DNA of 11,189 bases from Gemmatimonadota bacterium (lineage in GTDB: Bacteria > Gemmatimonadota > Gemmatimonadetes > Longimicrobiales > Gaopeijiaceae): assembly GCA_030550695.1 (NCBI GenBank), contig JAUQOX010000081.1:1-11189 (forward strand), written 5' to 3'. The notes under the pieces were generated by a model. It was not told the DNA's origin. It saw only the letters and a list, made by a program, of their open reading frames with translations, and searched no databases. Within the stretch, counting starts at the first letter, position 1. Every line of letters begins with the position of its first letter. Positions 1-6,338 of this stretch are shown piece after piece. The translations under genes were made by a program, and so were the position numbers.

Positions 1-98
1 GGTCAGGCTCCCCACCCCTCGGCGGCAGGCTTTGGGGAAGACGAGGTCTGGGCTTCCGGCCCCCCGTTCGCAGGGGCTTCCGACCAGACCCACGGTGT

Positions 99-122
99 CG
101 AGCCCGGGGTGCCGGGGGCTCG
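99..122 (+). promoter_or_regulatory. Leader stem-loop before the toast-rack gene
   Basis: A perfect 7-bp inverted repeat (CGAGCCC at 99-105, GGGCTCG at 116-122) encloses a 10-base loop. It lies only a few bases upstream of the purine-rich ribosome binding site (about 125-133) of the gene starting at 140. There is no T-tract, so it does not look like a classical terminator. It could be a leader hairpin affecting initiation or RNA stability, or a chance structure in GC-rich DNA. The rest of 1-98 shows no gene or recognisable element; an open frame in phase with the downstream gene continues up to codon 32, but it has no ribosome binding site and the residues look like non-coding translation. 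Confidence 0.3.
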
Positions 123-139
123 CAGGGGAGAGGACCACC

Positions 140-1009
140 ATGGTTGAGCTTCCGGGGAGCGCCCTTCGGATCGGCCGAGGCGCTTTTCCCCTGGCCGTGG
201 CCGTAGCCCTCTTGGGGGTCCCCTCCCCCCTACAGCCGCAGAACTGGCGTACGGTGACCCTTTCCCGCCAGGCGGGGCCGGAGCGCACCCTGGACGTGGA
301 GGTCCGGTTCGGGGCCGGTCGTTTGAGCATAGGGCCGGCTCCCGAGGGTCTCCTGTATCGCATGGAGCTTCGCTACGACGAGGACGGTTTCCAGCCGGTA
401 GCCGAGTACCGGGGGGAGCTGCTGAAGCTGGGGCTGGAAGGCGTGCGGGGGGGGTACCGGTGGAGGAGCCAGGAGCGGAACGAGATGAAGCTGTTCCTGA
501 GCCGGGAGGTTCCCATGACGTTGGAGATGGAGTTCGGGGCCGTCCACGGAGAAGCGGAAGTGGGAGGCGTTCCCCTGAGCCGACTGAGCCTGGCCACGGG
601 GGCCTCAGACTTCCGGCTCAACGTCTCCGAACCGAATCCTCTCCGGATGTCGGCGGCCACCTTCCGGGTGGGAGCTGCGGATTTCGAGGCCCTGGGGCTA
701 GGGAACCTGAGGGCGGAGCGCATACGGGTGGAGGCCGGCGTAGGAAGCCTGCTCCTGGACTTCCAGGGGGCCTGGAGCGGAGAGACCCAGGTCTCGGTGG
801 ACATGGGGGTGGGGTCTTTGAAACTCCGGTTCCCCAAGGGCCTGGGCGTCCGGCTCCAGAGGAAGACCTTCCTCACTTCCTTCGAGCCGGAAGGGCTGGT
901 GAAGCGGGGGGATTGGTACTACTCCCTGGACTGGGAAACCGCGCCCCACCGGGTCTCGATCTCGGTGAACGGGGCTCTGGGGAGCGTTGCGGTGAGCTGG
1001 GTCCGTTGA
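140..1009 (+). CDS. Secreted toast-rack / LiaF-like beta-repeat protein
   Basis: The ATG at 140 is preferred over an in-frame start near 32 because it follows a GGGGAGAGG ribosome binding site and starts with a signal peptide: basic residues at 10-13, hydrophobic core about 16-28, then LQPQ. The product is 289 residues, predicted to be exported to the periplasm or outer surface. The mature part is a ladder of short beta segments built on a repeated G-(A/V)-G/A-(S/D/R)-(L/F) motif, near residues 58-61, 153-157, 178-182, 200-204, 222-226 and 278-282. This is the pattern of the toast-rack (DUF2154) domain and of the C-terminal domain of LiaF-type envelope-stress proteins. Known LiaF proteins sense or modulate cell-envelope stress signalling; that role here is inference. 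It is followed 27 bases later by a small membrane protein, probably in one transcript. No two-component genes are visible nearby. Confidence 0.8.
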   Translation: MVELPGSALRIGRGAFPLAVAVALLGVPSPLQPQNWRTVTLSRQAGPERTLDVEVRFGAGRLSIGPAPEGLLYRMELRYDEDGFQPVAEYRGELLKLGLEGVRGGYRWRSQERNEMKLFLSREVPMTLEMEFGAVHGEAEVGGVPLSRLSLATGASDFRLNVSEPNPLRMSAATFRVGAADFEALGLGNLRAERIRVEAGVGSLLLDFQGAWSGETQVSVDMGVGSLKLRFPKGLGVRLQRKTFLTSFEPEGLVKRGDWYYSLDWETAPHRVSISVNGALGSVAVSWVR

Positions 1010-1036
1010 GACCGGCGGAAAGGGTAAGGAACAGGT

Positions 1037-1270
1037 ATGGGTACGCTGCTGACGCTGTTCGCCGTAGGACTGGTGACCTTGGTGGCCGTGGGCGTCGTTC
1101 TGGCCGTGCTGGGGTTGGTGTTCTCCCTGACCCTGGGATTGGCCATGTTCCTCCTCACCAAGGTGGCCCCGGTGATCTTCGTGGGTTGGTTGGTGCTCAA
1201 GCTGGTGGAGAGGAGCCGGGCCCGGCGGGCCCTTTCGGCGGCGGACGAGCGCTGGCTAGAAGATCGCTAG
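1037..1270 (+). CDS. Small two-helix inner-membrane protein
   Basis: A 77-residue protein starting with ATG at 1037, preceded by AAGGAACAGGT, which holds a ribosome-binding-site-like AAGGA. Residues about 3-35 are continuously hydrophobic, rich in V, L, G and A; a second hydrophobic stretch runs about 36-56. The tail (57-77) is charged and begins with a cluster of arginines, which by the positive-inside rule suggests a cytoplasmic C-terminus. I do not recognise the family. Its position 27 bases after the toast-rack gene suggests the two are co-transcribed, and it could be a membrane partner for that secreted protein, as LiaF-like proteins often work with membrane proteins. It ends 9 bases from the stop of the convergent SAM hydrolase gene. 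Confidence 0.75.
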   Translation: MGTLLTLFAVGLVTLVAVGVVLAVLGLVFSLTLGLAMFLLTKVAPVIFVGWLVLKLVERSRARRALSAADERWLEDR

Positions 1271-1291
1271 GACCGTCGGCTACCCGCCGCC
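1237..1291. terminator. GC-rich inverted repeat spanning a convergent gene junction
   Basis: GGCGGCGG at 1237-1244 and CCGCCGCC at 1284-1291 form a perfect 8-bp inverted repeat. The 39-base loop contains the stop codons of both converging genes (1268-1270 on + and 1280-1282 on -). No T-tract follows on either strand. It may act as a U-less bidirectional terminator or 3'-end stabiliser, but the arms are low-complexity GC and chance is a serious alternative. Confidence 0.2.
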
Positions 1292-2083
1292 TTTCGCCTC
1301 CGCCCCGCCGCGGCCACCGGGAACGAGAACCTGGAGGGGAGACCCCGCCGCGAGCCCGAGGGCGGCCGCGGCGGAGCCTTCCCGGACGGCGATCTCCAGC
1401 CGCCCCTCGGAATCCACCAGCGCCAGCAACGCCCCTTTCTCCACGGTTCCGTAGGTTTCCGCCCAGGGGATGAACGTGCCGGCCAGGAACAGGCCCCCGG
1501 CCCGGGCCACGTCTCCCGGAGGAAGGTTGGTGGCCAAGTTTCCGAACCGGTCCACCTCCAGGACCTCCCCCACCCAACCCCCTTCGAAGGGCTCGGCACG
1601 GGGGACGGGAAAACGGACTGGGTCCCCCACCGGCGGGCCCAGCTCCTCCAGGGGGACGCCCCGGGCCAACAGCGCCGCCGCCGGGGCGAAGAGATCCCGC
1701 CCGTGGAAGGTCCGACTGGCCGGGGGGGACAGTCGGCCGGAAGGCTCGAGAGCCACCCCCTTCCACCCCTCGTCCCCTTCCAGAACCCGGCTGAGGACCC
1801 CGTTGTCCGGGGCCACCAGAAACCGCCCCTCCGCTTCCACGGCCAAGGCCCTCCGGCAGGTCCCCACCCCGGGATCCACCACCACCAGGTGCACCGTTCC
1901 CTCGGGATAACGCCTCCAATAGCGATGGACCACCCAGGAAGCCTTCCGGATGTCCCCGGGGGGGAGGTCATGACCGATATCCTCCACGAGGACGTCCGGG
2001 GCCAGGGTGCCCAAGACCCCCTTGACGGCCCCCACGAAACCATCCTGGGTTCCGAAGTCCGTCAGCAGCGTGATCCGCCGCAT
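1280..2083 (-). CDS. SAM hydroxide adenosyltransferase (SAM hydrolase, DUF62 family)
   Basis: The 267-residue product belongs to the fluorinase/chlorinase-related family that, in characterised members, uses water to split S-adenosylmethionine into adenosine and methionine. Visible family signatures: N-terminal LLTDFGTQDGFVG (6-18); VVDPGVGTCRR (68-78), with Asp70 and Arg77 seven residues apart; TFHGRDLFAP (125-134), with His127; DRFGNLATN (178-186) in the C-terminal beta domain; and LEIAVREGSA (229-238). Asp70-Arg77-His127 match in spacing the Asp-Arg-His set proposed to activate water in archaeal homologues, so hydrolysis rather than halogenation is expected. It is soluble and complete. The ATG at 2083 follows GGGGAGGGAAG. 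It is the third gene of an operon with mrp and a small DUF542-like gene, whose end it overlaps by 22 bases. Its cellular purpose is unknown in the family. Confidence 0.93.
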   Translation of the reverse strand: MRRITLLTDFGTQDGFVGAVKGVLGTLAPDVLVEDIGHDLPPGDIRKASWVVHRYWRRYPEGTVHLVVVDPGVGTCRRALAVEAEGRFLVAPDNGVLSRVLEGDEGWKGVALEPSGRLSPPASRTFHGRDLFAPAAALLARGVPLEELGPPVGDPVRFPVPRAEPFEGGWVGEVLEVDRFGNLATNLPPGDVARAGGLFLAGTFIPWAETYGTVEKGALLALVDSEGRLEIAVREGSAAAALGLAAGSPLQVLVPGGRGGAEAKGGG

Positions 2084-2379
2084 CTTCCCTCCCCCTGCCG
2101 CCGATCCCCTGAACCGAGGCTCCCCCCCCCAGCCCCCCCACCAGGCGCGGAACCCGCTGCTCCCGGAGCTTCCCGCCAGGCCAGGGCCTCCTGGATCGCC
2201 TGCCAACGGCAGGCGTCGCCTTGCAGGAAATCCTTCAAAGGGGCCGTACCCTGCCCTGGCCAGTCCACTCCCCACGAGCGGAAGAGCTCCAGCAGCTCGG
2301 GAAAGTCCCGGGCCAGCTCGTGGAGTTGGAGGCCGAGGAGGGCCTCGGGAGGAGGGGGGGAGAGGTAAGGGGGTCTCAC
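2062..2379 (-). CDS. Small DUF542/ScdA-N-like protein lacking the usual cysteines
   Basis: A 105-residue product starting with GTG at 2379. The start overlaps the mrp stop as GTGA and is preceded by GAGGGAGGGGAGG, so it is probably translationally coupled. Residues about 18-70 fit the helical DUF542 / DUF1858 pattern found at the N-terminus of ScdA/RIC Fe-S repair proteins: LHELARDFPELLELFRSWGVD, then a short G-containing turn, a leucine-rich helix and an amphipathic C-terminal helix. In ScdA the turn carries a Cys-Cys pair (GIDFCCGG); here it is GVDWPGQG, so those ligands are missing. The only cysteines are Cys57 and two near the C-terminus (100, 105). Residues 71-105 are a low-complexity G/S/R tail whose codons double as the ribosome binding site and start of the SAM hydrolase gene. 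The fold assignment is by eye and tentative; the gene itself is well supported by its position. Confidence 0.7.
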   Translation of the reverse strand: MRPPYLSPPPPEALLGLQLHELARDFPELLELFRSWGVDWPGQGTAPLKDFLQGDACRWQAIQEALAWREAPGAAGSAPGGGAGGGSLGSGDRRQGEGRCGGSRC

Positions 2380-3482
2380 CCCTCCCCTCCCTCGGCCAGA
2401 AGTTCTTCGATCTTGGCGGCCAGGGCCATCAGGGCTTTTCCCGCCGGCGAATCCGGAGCCCGGAGGACCGTGGGCACCCCCGCATCCCCGGCCTCACGCA
2501 CCCCCGGGTCCAACGGCACCGACCCCAGGAAAGGAACCTCCAGGTCCCGGGCCAGGGCTTCTCCACCACCCTTCCCGAAAACCTCCACCTCCCCCCCACA
2601 ATGCGGACAGGTAAAGCCGCTCATGTTCTCCACGATGCCCAACACGGGCGTATGGACCCGCTGGAACATGCGGACCCCCCTCCGGACATCGCCGGTGGCC
2701 ACATCCTGGGGGGTGGTGACCATGACGACCCCGTCCACGTCGATGGTCTGGACCAGGGAAAGCTGGGCGTCCCCCGTGCCGGGCGGCATGTCCACGACCA
2801 GGTAGTCCAGAGCTCCCCAGGCCACCTGCTCGAGGAACTGTTTGAGGATCCCGGCAATGAGGGGCCCCCGCATGATGGCAGGCTGGTCCTTGTCCAGGAG
2901 AAAGCCCAGGCTCATGAGGCGTACCCCGTGGGCAACCAGCGGAGCGATCCGTTCGGGCCCCTCCCCCTCGGCCACCCCGGGTCGGCGGTTTTCCCCGAAC
3001 ATGAGGGGGATGTTGGGTCCGTAGATGTCGGCATCCAGGAGGCCCACCCGCCGGCCCCTTGCGGCCAGGGCGGTGGCCAGGTTGGCGGCGACCATGGACT
3101 TCCCCACCCCTCCCTTCCCGGAGCTCACGGCCACCACCCTGTCCACCTCGGGGAGGAGGCCGGGGCGCGGAGTGGGGGCGGGCACCGATCCCGGCTGGAG
3201 GGGCCGGCCCCGGGCACCCCCCCCTCCCCCCTGGGGCGCCCTGGGAAGCTGAACGTTCACCTTGACGCCCTTCACCCCGGGAACCGTCTCCACCGCCGCA
3301 CGGAGATCGCGCACCATGGAGGGGGGGTCGTCGGGGGAAAGGAAGAAAGAGAACCGCACCGTCCCATCCTCTTCCACCGTGAGGTCGCGAACCCGTCCGT
3401 GGGAAACCACATCACCCCCCTCCTGAGCGGTCACCCGCGTAAGAGCGGCAAGCACATCGCGTTTCAGCATTTCTGTGGTCAT
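2376..3482 (-). CDS. mrp: Mrp/ApbC-type Fe-S cluster carrier P-loop ATPase
   Basis: A 368-residue cytosolic protein starting with ATG at 3482, behind GGAGAAAGGA. Residues 1-80 form a MIP18/DUF59-type domain (MTTEMLKRDVLAALTRV start, PGVKGVKVNVQL end). A glycine/proline linker (81-112) follows, then a MinD/Mrp-type ATPase domain. Visible motifs: the deviant Walker A SSGKGGVGKS (120-129); switch region LLDADIYGPNIPLMFG (148-163), typical of Mrp; VVDMPPGTGDAQLSL (229-243); TTPQDVATGD (256-265); and a CPHC metal-binding pair (292-295), which in Mrp/ApbC/Nbp35 proteins holds a bridging 4Fe-4S cluster in the dimer. The known role is transient assembly and transfer of Fe-S clusters to apo-enzymes. 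It is the first gene of a three-gene operon, so the promoter should lie in the divergent region 3483-3908. Length and motif set are complete. Confidence 0.97.
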   Translation of the reverse strand: MTTEMLKRDVLAALTRVTAQEGGDVVSHGRVRDLTVEEDGTVRFSFFLSPDDPPSMVRDLRAAVETVPGVKGVKVNVQLPRAPQGGGGGARGRPLQPGSVPAPTPRPGLLPEVDRVVAVSSGKGGVGKSMVAANLATALAARGRRVGLLDADIYGPNIPLMFGENRRPGVAEGEGPERIAPLVAHGVRLMSLGFLLDKDQPAIMRGPLIAGILKQFLEQVAWGALDYLVVDMPPGTGDAQLSLVQTIDVDGVVMVTTPQDVATGDVRRGVRMFQRVHTPVLGIVENMSGFTCPHCGGEVEVFGKGGGEALARDLEVPFLGSVPLDPGVREAGDAGVPTVLRAPDSPAGKALMALAAKIEELLAEGGEG

Positions 3483-3772
3483 CGTCCTTTCTCCGTACGG
3501 GGAAGCCAGGTCCCAGGCCGGCGCCGGGTCGTTCGTCCGGTGTGCCTTCCCACCCCGGACAGGCTCGGAAGGTCCCCGGGCTTCGCCGCCTCCACCCTTG
3601 GCCGCGGGACAGGGGCAGAATGCGGCAGGCCTACGAGGCACCACAAGGTGCGCCGACGCACACGGGAAGACCCGGTCCGGCTGGAGCGACAGGCGCCCCG
3701 GGGCCAGGACATCCCGGCGCGCACGGGGGAGGCTTGAACGGCCGGAGTCCGCCCCTGATGGGCCACCGAACC

Positions 3773-3781
3773 GGGGGGGGG
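3773..3781. repeat. Homopolymeric G tract (nine G)
   Basis: Nine consecutive G on the + strand lie immediately upstream of the AT-rich promoter-like island of the wzc-like gene. Such tracts can vary in length by slippage and, when next to promoters of surface-polysaccharide genes, can alter expression. Here that is only a possibility, since the genome is GC-rich and other runs of 7-8 G/C occur in the window (for example 6420-6427 and 8379-8385). Confidence 0.6.
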
Positions 3782-3851
3782 ACCGGAATTTCAGCAAGAA
3801 AGAGATTGATTTTTGTTTTTGAATATAGGATCTTTCAGCACATGGAGGTGG

Positions 3852-3881
3852 CACCCGGGCCCCCGGAAGGGGGCAAGGGTG
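3852..3881 (+). promoter_or_regulatory. Structured leader hairpin upstream of the wzc-like gene
   Basis: A symmetric stem-loop: outer arms CACCC (3852-3856) and GGGTG (3877-3881), a 2x2 purine internal loop GG/AA, inner arms GCCCCC (3859-3864) and GGGGGC (3869-3874), and a GGAA loop of the stable GNRA class. It gives 11 base pairs with no mismatch outside the internal loop. A strong Shine-Dalgarno-like GGAGGTG sits just before it (3844-3850), while the assigned start at 3909 lacks a good one. It ends 27 bases before that start. It does not match a riboswitch class I know. A regulatory leader element, perhaps controlling translation, is an inference. Confidence 0.5.
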
Positions 3882-3908
3882 GGTTCAAAATATACGAAGC
3901 CTTGCTCT

Positions 3909-6338
3909 ATGGCCGCCCAACCGGAATTCGAATCCACCGCTGCTCCCTTCGGGGAGTTCGGGGTGGGAGCAACCGCCGGCCCCTCGCCCCATCTGTCGGA
4001 TTACTGGACGATCCTTTCCCGGCGGTTGTGGCTCATCTTGCTGCTCTTCGGGGTCACCACCCTTTCGGCCATCTGGGCCGCTTCCCGTCAGCAGGTGCTC
4101 TACCGGGCATCCCTGTCCCTGCAGGTGAACGACCCCCTCCAGCGCACCCGGGCGCTGAACCCGGGGGTCCGGAGCTTGGCCAGCGACATCTTCGTAGATC
4201 CTCTTCAGTCCGAGATTCAGGTTCTCACCTCCGAGACGATCGCCCGGGAGGTAGCCGAGGCCCTGGGCCTTCGCCTGGTTCCGGTGTCGGGCAAGGTGCT
4301 GTTCTCGCAGCTTTTCGAGGAGTCCTGGGTAGCCCCCGACGCGCCGGAGGGGACCTTCGAGCTGGTCTATGACCCCGGCGGTCAGAGGGTGACTTTCCGA
4401 AGGATGGGCGGCGGCGACCTGGTTTCGGGGAGGGTGGGGGAGGAGCTGGACGCCGGCTTCGTGCGCTTCGTGCCTCTGCCGCCTCCTGCCGAGGAAAGAA
4501 TCTATCCGGTTCGGATCCGGTCCCTGGCGGAAGCGGCGGCCGTGGTGCGGGGCGGACTCTCGGCCACGCCCCGGGAATACACCAATCTGCTGGACGCGAG
4601 CTTCGTAGGGGATGACCCCGTTCTGGCGCCCAAGATCCTGGTGGAAGCGGCGGAGGCCCTCAGGCGGTACGGGGGGCGGCGGGTCAGCACCGCAGCCCGG
4701 AAAGAGGTCGCGTTCATCGAAGAGGAACTGGCCAGGGCCCGGGGACTCCTCCAGAAATCCCTGGAGGCGATCCAGGCTTTCAAGCAGTCCCAAACGTTCA
4801 CCAACCTCTCCTTCCGGGAGCAGACCCTGGTGAACCAGCTCCAGGCCCTGACCCAGAGGATCCAGGAGCTGGAAAATCACCATCAGATTTTCTGGAATTT
4901 CACGTCGGCGCTGGAAGGATCCGGACTTGCCCGGTTGGATCTCATCGAGGTGGAGGCCGTCCTGCCCGAGGACGCCAGCCCCCAGATCCGCCGACTCATC
5001 CAGGAAATCCGGACCGACCAGGCGGAACTGGCCAACCTGTTGGCCCAGGCCCGGGTCACGCCGGATCACCCCTCGGCCCAGGCTGTCCAGGAGCGGATCG
5101 CCCTGCGGGAGAGGCAACTCCTGGAAGCCTTCCGAGCCAACCTCCAGGCCGTGGAAGCCCGGCTGGGGGACGCCCGGCGCCAGGAGGAGCAGTTGCGGCA
5201 AACCCTCAAGTCCTTCCCCCAATTGGAGAACGAACTCCAGAAGCTGGAACTCCAGAGGGAGATGGACCAGGGAACCTATGAATTCCTCCTCTCCCAGCTC
5301 TACCAGGCCCGCATCGTGGAGGCGGCGGCAGAGCCCTACGTGGACATTCTGGACCGGCCCATGGGTGCCAGCCCCGTGCGCCCCCGGAGCCGCGTCTACG
5401 TGTTGCTGGGGGCAGTGCTGGGCCTTCTGTTGGGGGTGGGGGCCGCTTTCTTCCTGGAATACCTGGATCGGACCGTGAGAACGTCCGCCGATGTGGAGAA
5501 TCTCCTGGGCCTGCCGGTGCTGGGGCTCCTACCCCGACTGCGCCCCCTGCCGGGGACGGGCGGTGCGGTGGACGAAGAGATGGAGGAACTCCCCCTGGCG
5601 GTTCCCCTTGACCCCATGGATACCGCCGCGGAGGCCTACAGGAACCTCCGCATGAACCTCATGTTCCTGAGCACCCCCGAGCAGCCCCTCCGGGTCATCC
5701 AGTTCACCAGCCCGGGGCCCAGCGAGGGGAAGTCCACGACGGCTTTGAATTTCGCCGTGCTCCTGGCCCAGCTCGGCCCCAAGGTTCTCCTCATCGACGC
5801 CGATCTCCGGAGGCCCCAGTTGCACCGGGCCTTGAACGTTCTGAGGGAGCCGGGGCTCAGCAACGTGCTGGTGGGGGATGCCAGCCTCAAGGAGGCCCTC
5901 CGGCCGTCGGTGCTCCCGAACCTGGATTTTCTCCCCGCCGGGCCGTTCCCCCCCAATCCCTCCGAGCTCCTGGACTCGCCGGGGCTGGAGCGGCTCATGG
6001 AGGAACTCAGGGGGCGCTATGCCCATATTGTGGTGGACTCTCCCCCAATCCTGGCGGTGTCCGACGCCTCCCTGTTGGCCTCTCTGTCGGACGGCGCCGT
6101 GCTGGTTCTGCGCTCCGGCCAAACCGAACAACGGGCGGCGGAGCGGGCCGTGCGGCAGCTGCAACGCTTGGGGGTGCGGGTGCTGGGTGCCGTGCTCAAT
6201 GAGGTAGACGGGCTCCGCTCCGAGGAGGGGTACTATCTCCGTTATTACTACTCCTACCGAAGCTCCAACGGGAACGGTCGGCGGCGCCGCTCCAAGGTCC
6301 GCAAAGCCATTTCCAAGGCCCTCCCCTTCCTTTCTTAG
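3909..6338 (+). CDS. wzc: Wzc-like polysaccharide co-polymerase with BY-kinase domain
   Basis: An 809-residue inner-membrane protein combining a Wzz chain-length domain with a bacterial tyrosine autokinase. Order: cytoplasmic N-terminus with an unusual 30-residue extension; DYWTILSRRLWLILLLFG leading into TM1 (about 39-58); periplasmic region (59-495) with long coiled-coil helices (about 262-320 and 365-470); TM2 (about 496-516); then the kinase. Kinase motifs: EAYRNLRMNL (575-584); Walker A GPSEGKST (603-610); Walker A' LLIDADLRRP (627-636); and Walker B HIVVDSPP (706-713). The C-terminus holds a tyrosine cluster, YYLRYYYSY (775-783), typical of the autophosphorylated tail, then a basic end. 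Known members control polymer length and export through the Wzx/Wzy pathway. The start is the ATG at 3909, though its ribosome binding site is poor; an in-frame TTG at 3813 seems too far upstream. No glycosyltransferase, Wza or Wzx gene is adjacent, so its polymer cannot be named. Confidence 0.93.
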   Translation: MAAQPEFESTAAPFGEFGVGATAGPSPHLSDYWTILSRRLWLILLLFGVTTLSAIWAASRQQVLYRASLSLQVNDPLQRTRALNPGVRSLASDIFVDPLQSEIQVLTSETIAREVAEALGLRLVPVSGKVLFSQLFEESWVAPDAPEGTFELVYDPGGQRVTFRRMGGGDLVSGRVGEELDAGFVRFVPLPPPAEERIYPVRIRSLAEAAAVVRGGLSATPREYTNLLDASFVGDDPVLAPKILVEAAEALRRYGGRRVSTAARKEVAFIEEELARARGLLQKSLEAIQAFKQSQTFTNLSFREQTLVNQLQALTQRIQELENHHQIFWNFTSALEGSGLARLDLIEVEAVLPEDASPQIRRLIQEIRTDQAELANLLAQARVTPDHPSAQAVQERIALRERQLLEAFRANLQAVEARLGDARRQEEQLRQTLKSFPQLENELQKLELQREMDQGTYEFLLSQLYQARIVEAAAEPYVDILDRPMGASPVRPRSRVYVLLGAVLGLLLGVGAAFFLEYLDRTVRTSADVENLLGLPVLGLLPRLRPLPGTGGAVDEEMEELPLAVPLDPMDTAAEAYRNLRMNLMFLSTPEQPLRVIQFTSPGPSEGKSTTALNFAVLLAQLGPKVLLIDADLRRPQLHRALNVLREPGLSNVLVGDASLKEALRPSVLPNLDFLPAGPFPPNPSELLDSPGLERLMEELRGRYAHIVVDSPPILAVSDASLLASLSDGAVLVLRSGQTEQRAAERAVRQLQRLGVRVLGAVLNEVDGLRSEEGYYLRYYYSYRSSNGNGRRRRSKVRKAISKALPFLS

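Larger units (their letters stand above)
3483..3908. promoter_or_regulatory. Divergent intergenic region between mrp and wzc-like gene
   Basis: This 426-base region holds the start regions of both the leftward mrp operon and the rightward wzc-like gene. Most of it (3483-3785) is GC-rich and I see no gene or recognised RNA in it. A run of nine G at 3773-3781 precedes an abrupt AT-rich island (about 3788-3836), the lowest-GC stretch of the window and a likely promoter zone. It contains TTGATT (3806-3811), a T-rich run, and TATAGG (3824-3829), but no pair of boxes with proper 16-18 base spacing. Since the island is about 75-120 bases from the wzc start and over 300 from mrp, it more likely serves wzc; the promoter of mrp is not visible to me. 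Confidence 0.5.

Noticed and set aside
2007..3737. A 576-codon plus-strand frame opposite the mrp operon.
   Set aside because: Its composition is proline/glycine/histidine-rich without domains; it is antisense to three well-supported genes.
3483..3785. Possible tRNA or small RNA gene in the GC-rich part of the divergent region.
   Set aside because: No cloverleaf with T-arm and anticodon arm could be drawn, and no intrinsic terminator was seen.
3849..3865. TGGCAC as a possible sigma-54 -24 element upstream of wzc.
   Set aside because: No GC-containing -12 element (TTGCA/T) at the required spacing; the TGGCAC belongs to the hairpin arm.
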